From: a virus
DNA: 47,508 nucleotides
Strand: one strand, 5' to 3'
Virus record (IMG/VR): IMGVR_UViG_3300022916_000029
Coordinates: 1-47,508 of that record
The translations under genes were made by a program, and so were the position numbers. Under the pieces are notes generated by a model that saw nothing but the letters and a program-made list of their open reading frames with translations, made no database searches and had not been told where the DNA came from. The stretch's first letter is position 1, and each line of letters opens with the position of its first letter. This document shows positions 43,969 to 47,508 of this stretch, one piece after another.

Positions 43969-45168
43969 TCACCGGATGACCTCGTAGGTGTAGGACCTAT
44001 CGCTGAAGAACGGATCACCGAACCGTTGCAGCCCCAAGTTCTCCACCATGCGGAGGTTATTGTTGAACGAGGCCACCTGGTCGTCCGTCATGGCGGCCAC
44101 GGCCTGTGATTGCTCTAGTGTCATGAAGGAGGCTTGGCGGAGGAAGATGTTGAGGGGAACGTAGATCTCCCAGTTGGTCCGCACCGTCAGACTGAAGGTC
44201 GAGTTGTAGAAGTAGTCATCGGCGTTGTCGTCGTAGATCTCCTCCGACTCTCCGCCCAAGGACAGTTCCGTCATCTCCAGGCCTTCTGACGACATGGCAG
44301 CCCGTAGGACCCCCCACAGGTAGATCACGGTCATATCAGCGATCTGCTGCTGTGCGTATACGTCCCGGGACATCACCTCAAAGTCGAGGGTCAACTCCCA
44401 CTGGCCACCGTAAGCCAAACAGGCGGGCCGCCTCATGTCCTGAATGACCACCGCCAACCTGTCCCCCACCTCGCTCCGTTCCCCGAACGCCAGGACGACG
44501 CCAGGGATGGCGGTGTTGTTGGCGAACATAGGGTGGAACTCATGAGGGCCTGTAGAGGCCGCAGCGTGCCTGTAGTCGGCGGTCAACGTCCGGCCACCTG
44601 TCAGGGCCTGCGCCAGGATGATCTCCCCTGTAGGCTTGCCTGCGGGGTCTAACGTCAGCGTGTAGTTCGTGCCCTCGACCAACTGATAGGCGGCGGGCAT
44701 CTCAAACAGGCGGAGGGTGCCTGTCAGGGGCGCATTCTGGAGTTGCCCCGTGATGGTGTCGACCATCGTTACGGGTTCGGCGTACACGTCCAGGAGCGGG
44801 TCCACGTAGAACTCGTTGGCCCCTGTGATCTCCATGAAGTAGACGCCAGGGAGGGACGGGAACAGGCCGCCGTTCTTCTGAATGGCCAGGGAGTCCTCAC
44901 GAACCCACTCAACTGAGAGGCCCGCATAGGCCCCGACCTTGGCCAGGTACGGGTAGGCGTTGATGACGCCGATGTAGTTGTCCGCTGACAGGTCCACCCT
45001 GTTGCCGCCGGACGTCTTGACGATGATCCCGTACTGAGGACGCTCCCGGAAGGAGTACTTCCCCTGGATGTGATCGACGATGTCCCGGTACTTGGGGTGA
45101 CTGGCCCAGAAGCGGCGCATCTCAAGGACGAACCGCCTTTTCATCGCCTCGGTGAGGGCAAAATACAT
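43969..45168 (-). CDS. Probable neck or tail-completion protein (399 aa)
   Basis: ATG at 45168 overlaps the stop of the endonuclease gene (TGATG). A longer frame from TTG at 45204 reads into the endonuclease gene and is not favoured. The N-terminus MYFALTEAMKRRFVLEMRRF is a helix, then IVDHIQGKYSFRERPQYGII and beta-rich sequence (LPGVYFMEITGANEFYVDPL, NYTLTLDPAGKPTGEIIL), and a C-terminal part with VYAQQQIADMTVIYLWGVLR. No exact family was recognised; place just before the sheath suggests a tail terminator, neck or sheath-attachment protein. Its first eight codons have a counterpart at 45993-46016 on the far side of the endonuclease, where a GTG with a much better ribosome site stands. So this gene probably began there before the insertion. 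Confidence 0.65.
   Translation of the reverse strand: MYFALTEAMKRRFVLEMRRFWASHPKYRDIVDHIQGKYSFRERPQYGIIVKTSGGNRVDLSADNYIGVINAYPYLAKVGAYAGLSVEWVREDSLAIQKNGGLFPSLPGVYFMEITGANEFYVDPLLDVYAEPVTMVDTITGQLQNAPLTGTLRLFEMPAAYQLVEGTNYTLTLDPAGKPTGEIILAQALTGGRTLTADYRHAAASTGPHEFHPMFANNTAIPGVVLAFGERSEVGDRLAVVIQDMRRPACLAYGGQWELTLDFEVMSRDVYAQQQIADMTVIYLWGVLRAAMSSEGLEMTELSLGGESEEIYDDNADDYFYNSTFSLTVRTNWEIYVPLNIFLRQASFMTLEQSQAVAAMTDDQVASFNNNLRMVENLGLQRFGDPFFSDRSYTYEVIR
45145..45168 (-). repeat. Restored-start copy 1: first eight codons of the neck gene (MYFALTEA)
   Basis: Aligns codon for codon with 45993-46016 (VYFQLTEA, GTG start). Six of the seven residues after the start codon are identical (the exception is Q/A), while 7 of 24 bases differ. 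It now serves as the working start of the neck gene just after the endonuclease stop. Confidence 0.72.
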
Positions 45169-45938
45169 CAGGCAACCCCATAGGAGAAGAGCCGCCAGCC
45201 CCAACCTTGTTGTTGTGCAAAGGTTTCTCCAGCACGCAACTTCACTGCAATCCGACCGCTACCTTGAGCATCCCGTTCCACTATCTGTAAGGGCTTGATC
45301 TCCTCCAATACCTTGCTCCCATCCACGTACTCGACCAAAACATCCGGGATGTACCGATGGGTACTACCGTCCCACAAGTAAGGGATGGAACAAGGCTGCA
45401 CCGAGTAACAGGCAACGCAAGGATCTGCATCAAACTCCTTGTACCGCCGAAGCTCCCAACCCGACATGTAATAAACCCGGCCTGCTTTCGGGGACTGGTA
45501 GTACCCCCTTGAATAGTAGCGCCCGGACTGGATCATTTTTGTCCGCACAATAGAACAACGTTCCCGAACTTCGGGCCTTCGCATGGCATCAGCCACGGCC
45601 TTCCTTTGCCGAACCCTTCGGGGATCATCGTAAGGAACCCCTACTGTCCATGCACACACCCGGGCTAGTGCAGCCCTCTTCTTGGCCGCTGTCTCAGGGG
45701 AATCCTTACGCCCGAGATGCGCCGCAGAAATCTTAGCCTTAGTGGCCTCATTCCAGGAACGTCCAGCCCGTGCTTCCGACTTGGTCCGCCAGCGAAGCCC
45801 ACAGGCTCGAAAAGAAGCCCTCACGACGCTATATGGAACACCCCGCATCTCAGCAATCCGAGGCATCGAGAACTTCTGGTCAAAATACAGGTCTAACAGA
45901 ACCTCTTTTGTGAGCAGTGCATGCTTGCGGGGCGGCAT
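45168..45938 (-). CDS. Homing endonuclease: HTH, NUMOD3-like repeat, PD-(D/E)XK nuclease (256 aa)
   Basis: ATG at 45938 is chosen for its GGAGG site five bases upstream. Residues 7-52 look like a helix-turn-helix (FSMPRIAEMRGVPYSVVRAS). Residues 61-91 match the NUMOD3 DNA-binding repeat of phage homing enzymes (SWNEATKAKISAAHLGRKDS). The C-terminal domain about 140-256 is a PD-(D/E)XK nuclease of TnsA-like or EDxHD-like look: Glu162 in SGWELRRYKEF, IPY at 185-187, RYIPDVLVEY with Asp199, LEEIKP with Glu213 and Lys215, then WGWRLFSYG. Hand-counted G+C is 53% over 45301-45360, lower than the flanks. It lies between the 57-residue gene and the neck gene, both ends overlapping or abutting coding sequence. 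There is no room for a group I intron core, so it is a free-standing insertion. Confidence 0.86.
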   Translation of the reverse strand: MPPRKHALLTKEVLLDLYFDQKFSMPRIAEMRGVPYSVVRASFRACGLRWRTKSEARAGRSWNEATKAKISAAHLGRKDSPETAAKKRAALARVCAWTVGVPYDDPRRVRQRKAVADAMRRPEVRERCSIVRTKMIQSGRYYSRGYYQSPKAGRVYYMSGWELRRYKEFDADPCVACYSVQPCSIPYLWDGSTHRYIPDVLVEYVDGSKVLEEIKPLQIVERDAQGSGRIAVKLRAGETFAQQQGWGWRLFSYGVA

Positions 45939-45942
45939 AAGA

Positions 45943-45972
45943 GCCTCCGGTGTATCTCCAGCTAACGGAAGG
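45943..45972 (-). promoter_or_regulatory. Hairpin that could hide the endonuclease ribosome site
   Basis: In the minus-strand RNA, CCTTCCG (45972-45966) can pair with CGGAGG (45949-45944), with one bulged base and a 16-base loop. This covers the whole Shine-Dalgarno sequence of the endonuclease gene. Homing-enzyme genes in T4-like phages are often held down in this way. A second small hairpin, CCCG-GTAA-CGGG (a GNRA-type loop), lies just upstream at 45979-45990. Confidence 0.4.
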
Positions 45973-45992
45973 TATAGCCCCGTTACCGGGTT

Positions 45993-46016
45993 CGCCTCTG
46001 TCAGTTGGAAATACAC
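45993..46016 (-). repeat. Restored-start copy 2: orphan gene start (GTG, VYFQLTEA)
   Basis: GTG at 46016 is preceded by AGGGAGAAGCC, a strong ribosome site, and reads in frame into the endonuclease. The eight codons match the neck gene start at 45145-45168. This looks like the original start of the neck gene, now cut off by the inserted endonuclease. If used, it would make an extended endonuclease of 282 residues. Confidence 0.68.
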
Positions 46017-46174
46017 GGCTTCTCCCTGTCCCCGTGGAACGCCTGGAAATCCTGTTCCATCTCTTCCGTCCACCTCGCCTTCGGGGGCGGCTTGGGCGGG
46101 TTCATCTTGTCCCCGTGGAACAACTCCAGGTCTCTCAGGGCGGCTTCGGGGTCGTAGAAGGGGTTGCTGCTCAT
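46001..46174 (-). CDS. Small protein with FHGD repeat (57 aa)
   Basis: ATG at 46174 overlaps the stop of the 64-residue gene (TGATG). The protein starts MSSNPFYDPEAALRDLE and has two units, LELFHGDK and FQAFHGDR, encoded by an identical 14-base sequence 81 bases apart, with a Pro/Lys linker (MNPPKPPPKARW) between. The end (EKPCISN) overlaps the orphan GTG start by 16 bases, as expected if this gene originally overlapped the neck gene. No family recognised. It is too short for certainty, but the coupled start and coding-like codon use support it. Confidence 0.6.
   Translation of the reverse strand: MSSNPFYDPEAALRDLELFHGDKMNPPKPPPKARWTEEMEQDFQAFHGDREKPCISN
46027..46040 (-). repeat. 14-base direct repeat, copy 1
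   Basis: TGTCCCCGTGGAAC (plus strand) is identical to 46108-46121. Both copies encode the FHGD part of the 57-residue protein, in the same frame. Confidence 0.6.
46108..46121 (-). repeat. 14-base direct repeat, copy 2
   Basis: Partner of 46027-46040, 81 bases apart (27 codons), consistent with an internal duplication in the 57-residue gene. Confidence 0.6.
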
Positions 46175-46368
46175 CAGGTCACTCCGTCCAAGGCGTCGAC
46201 CACGTCCTGCGCCGTGCCCTGCCCGTCTAGGGCCAGTTCGAAGGCTTCTACGACCTTGGGGGTCAGTCCAAGGTGGAAACGCAAGGTGTCCGCCTTGGCC
46301 TTGGGCTCAAGGTCTATCTGCCACAGTTCCATGATGGCGTGCCGGAGTTCCTCGTGGGTGGTGCTCAT
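46174..46368 (-). CDS. Small acidic helical protein (64 aa)
   Basis: ATG at 46368 lies one base after the stop of the actin-like gene, with AGGAGG inside that gene's last codons. The sequence is helical and acidic (EELRHAIMELWQIDLEPKAK, TPKVVEAFELALDGQGTAQD) with no metal, membrane or ribbon-helix-helix pattern that I can see. Tight coupling to the actin-like ATPase makes a partner or adaptor role for it possible, but it lacks an obvious ParR-like DNA-binding fold. Family unknown. Confidence 0.65.
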   Translation of the reverse strand: MSTTHEELRHAIMELWQIDLEPKAKADTLRFHLGLTPKVVEAFELALDGQGTAQDVVDALDGVT

Positions 46369-46369
46369 C

Positions 46370-47392
46370 TCAGTCCTCCTCGTGTTCCTGCATCGCCTGG
46401 ATGAGCAGACCGTGGGCCACAGCGTTCAAGGGCTCGCCCGCCTGTCGGATCTCACTGACCTCGATGGGGAACCGCTTGCGCCGCTCATTGAAGACCTTGG
46501 TGAAGAACTCCATGAACCCACCAGCGAGGCTCGTCCCGCCGGACACGATCACGGGGATCGCACGGGGCAGGTCGAACTTGCCCTCAATGGACTTGAACCG
46601 GAGGCCGATCTGGTCCAGCACGTAGTCGATGTGGGCCCGGTAGTAGTGGGCGATGGCCTCTTCCAGCCTGTCCTGCGGCTTGGTCAGGTCGATCCCCTTC
46701 TCCTTGGCCGCACAGGCACGGGCCTGCGTCGCTCCTACGGACTTGGCGGCCCCACGGTCGATCCAGTCACCGCCACGGGCCACAGAGAAGATCAGGCCCT
46801 CGATGGTATTGATCGCCAGGGCGACGTTGGTCATGCCGCTCCCGAACGAAAGGGCCACGCCGGAGAACCCTTCCTTCGCCGTCTCGGCGAAGATGATCCC
46901 CATGCCTTCGTTGGCCGGGAAGGGCTTGTACCCGCACTCCGTCACGATGCGGCGGAACACCTCCCGGTGATAGATGATGTCCCTGTCCGGCTGGTCGATG
47001 GGCTCCGCAGGGACAGAGTAGTAGCACACCTCGTCCGGCACGGCAGGAGGTCCCAGGACCTCCTTGATGAGAAGGCCCAGCACGTCCAGGCTCTCGGACT
47101 CTGTCGCCGACACGATGCCAGCGGACAAAGGCCGACGGGCCTCCTGTCCGAACACGTTGGCCAGTTCCAAAGCAGCGTCGCCGAGGATCAGCACGTCGTC
47201 CTCACGCTCTACGAAGCTGGTGGCGGAGAGCTTGAGCATCTTCTTCGCCGACGTGGGCAGGTCCAGGAACACGTCCCGCATCCGCTTGGTCGTGATGCCC
47301 TTGTCGCCTCTGCGGGCGGACACGAGGTTCATGGTGCCGATGTCCAGGCCGATGCCCGGAATCACCGCTGTCTTCTTGGTATCGTCGCTCAT
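46370..47392 (-). CDS. Actin/Hsp70-fold ATPase (ParM/MreB/FtsA-like), 340 aa
   Basis: The nucleotide-binding signature of the actin superfamily is complete: phosphate-1 loop GIGLDIGTMNLVSA at 13-26 (Asp17, Gly19, Thr20), connect-1-like NEGMGIIFAE at 161-170, phosphate-2 loop ALSFGSGMTNVAL at 180-192, and adenosine loop IPVIVSGGTSLAGGF at 279-293. Length fits ParM or MreB (about 320-350). Such proteins polymerise to move or position DNA or build a scaffold; some act as chaperone-like ATPases. No membrane-binding helix is evident at either end; the C-terminus is acidic (QAMQEHEED). ATG at 47392 has AAGGAG upstream and overlaps the previous stop (ATGA). Presence at the head of a virion gene block is unusual and could mean DNA positioning during late infection or a role in assembly. 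Which subfamily is uncertain. Confidence 0.86.
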   Translation of the reverse strand: MSDDTKKTAVIPGIGLDIGTMNLVSARRGDKGITTKRMRDVFLDLPTSAKKMLKLSATSFVEREDDVLILGDAALELANVFGQEARRPLSAGIVSATESESLDVLGLLIKEVLGPPAVPDEVCYYSVPAEPIDQPDRDIIYHREVFRRIVTECGYKPFPANEGMGIIFAETAKEGFSGVALSFGSGMTNVALAINTIEGLIFSVARGGDWIDRGAAKSVGATQARACAAKEKGIDLTKPQDRLEEAIAHYYRAHIDYVLDQIGLRFKSIEGKFDLPRAIPVIVSGGTSLAGGFMEFFTKVFNERRKRFPIEVSEIRQAGEPLNAVAHGLLIQAMQEHEED

Positions 47393-47508
47393 GGAGTCTC
47401 CTTCTTCTGCTTACGGGCCGCCTTCAAGGCCGCTGCGGCGTCATCCACCCCACCGGATCCCTCTGACTCCGCCTCTTGTACTTCGACGGTGCCCTCTACG
47501 GCCCCTAC
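47389..47508 (-). CDS. C-terminal end of an upstream gene (39 codons, 5' end outside window)
   Basis: A frame open from the right edge ends in TGA at 47389, overlapping the start of the actin-like gene as ATGA. The visible part is acidic (VEGTVEVQEAESEGSGG) then turns basic at the end (AAAALKAARKQKKETP). No function can be assigned from this tail. The four-base overlap shows that it belongs to the same operon as the ATPase. Confidence 0.7.
   Translation of the reverse strand, partial: VGAVEGTVEVQEAESEGSGGVDDAAAALKAARKQKKETP

Noticed and set aside
43901-43972. GTG start 24 codons upstream for the zinc-ribbon protein
   Set aside because: The added residues are unlike the family, and GAGGAGG before ATG 43900 is far better.
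45169-45204. Longer neck protein starting at TTG 45204
   Set aside because: It would overlap the nuclease gene by 37 bases and has no ribosome site; ATG at 45168 with the TGATG overlap fits the duplicated start.
45168-46016. Group I intron or intein around the PD-(D/E)XK endonuclease
   Set aside because: Fewer than 80 non-coding bases lie before the gene and none after it, so there is no room for an intron core. The endonuclease and the neck gene are in different frames, and no intein splice-block motifs are present.
1-47508. CRISPR arrays, insertion sequences or attachment sites
   Set aside because: No regularly spaced repeats, transposase genes, terminal inverted repeats or integrase/tRNA context were found.

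Overview
The window is part of a large tailed-phage genome with a contractile tail (myovirus type). It is G+C rich by eye: one 60-base line hand-counted at 18241-18300 gives about 65%. Almost every gene lies on the minus strand and is read from the right edge to the left edge. The genes are packed tightly, with ATGA, TGATG and TAATG stop/start overlaps and clear Shine-Dalgarno sequences, as in a virion morphogenesis operon. I cannot name the host. There is no integrase, repressor, tRNA, rRNA or CRISPR array in view.

Layout in transcription order. (1) 47508-43439: the tail end of an upstream gene, an actin/Hsp70-fold ATPase, two small proteins, a PD-(D/E)XK homing endonuclease, a probable neck or tail-completion protein and a zinc-ribbon (FmdB-like) protein. 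(2) 43281-38005: a giant 1758-residue tail sheath, followed by a good rho-independent terminator. (3) 37946-37250: two small paralogous proteins whose gene starts are nearly identical DNA. (4) 36859-37041: the only credible plus-strand gene, a 60-residue protein resembling histone H1/Hc1, set like a moron in non-coding DNA. (5) 36607-29521: tail tube, two genes in the tail-assembly-chaperone position, and a tape-measure protein. (6) 29517-19789: two paralogous hub-proximal proteins, a 1742-residue hub with an inserted M15-type zinc peptidase, and a baseplate spike with an OB-fold. (7) 19757-1: an HNH homing endonuclease, a hydrophobic Gly/Ala-rich protein, an 11.3-kb gene for a 3758-residue virion protein, a 78-residue protein, 967- and 296-residue proteins, a gp25-like wedge protein, and a baseplate-J (gp6-like) wedge protein cut by the left edge.

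Together the genes would build sheath and tube around a tape measure, then a hub and spike carrying peptidoglycan-cutting activity, then the wedges. The giant protein probably contributes to the baseplate or fibres.

The most unusual signal is at the two homing-endonuclease genes. Each abuts a virion gene and is bracketed by two codon-aligned but nucleotide-diverged copies of that gene's end. At 45168-46016 the first eight codons of the neck gene (VYFQLTEA / MYFALTEA) occur on both sides of the endonuclease. At 18948-19818 the last nine codons plus stop of the spike gene (GAKAHVIGS) recur as the last nine codons plus stop of the HNH gene (GAKGHIVGA). I read these as insertions into coding ends that restored the interrupted virion gene with a recoded copy. 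Other points of interest are a small alpha/beta module shared by sheath, wedge and giant protein, a 13-base motif shared by two intergenic regions, and the duplicated gene leader in region 3.
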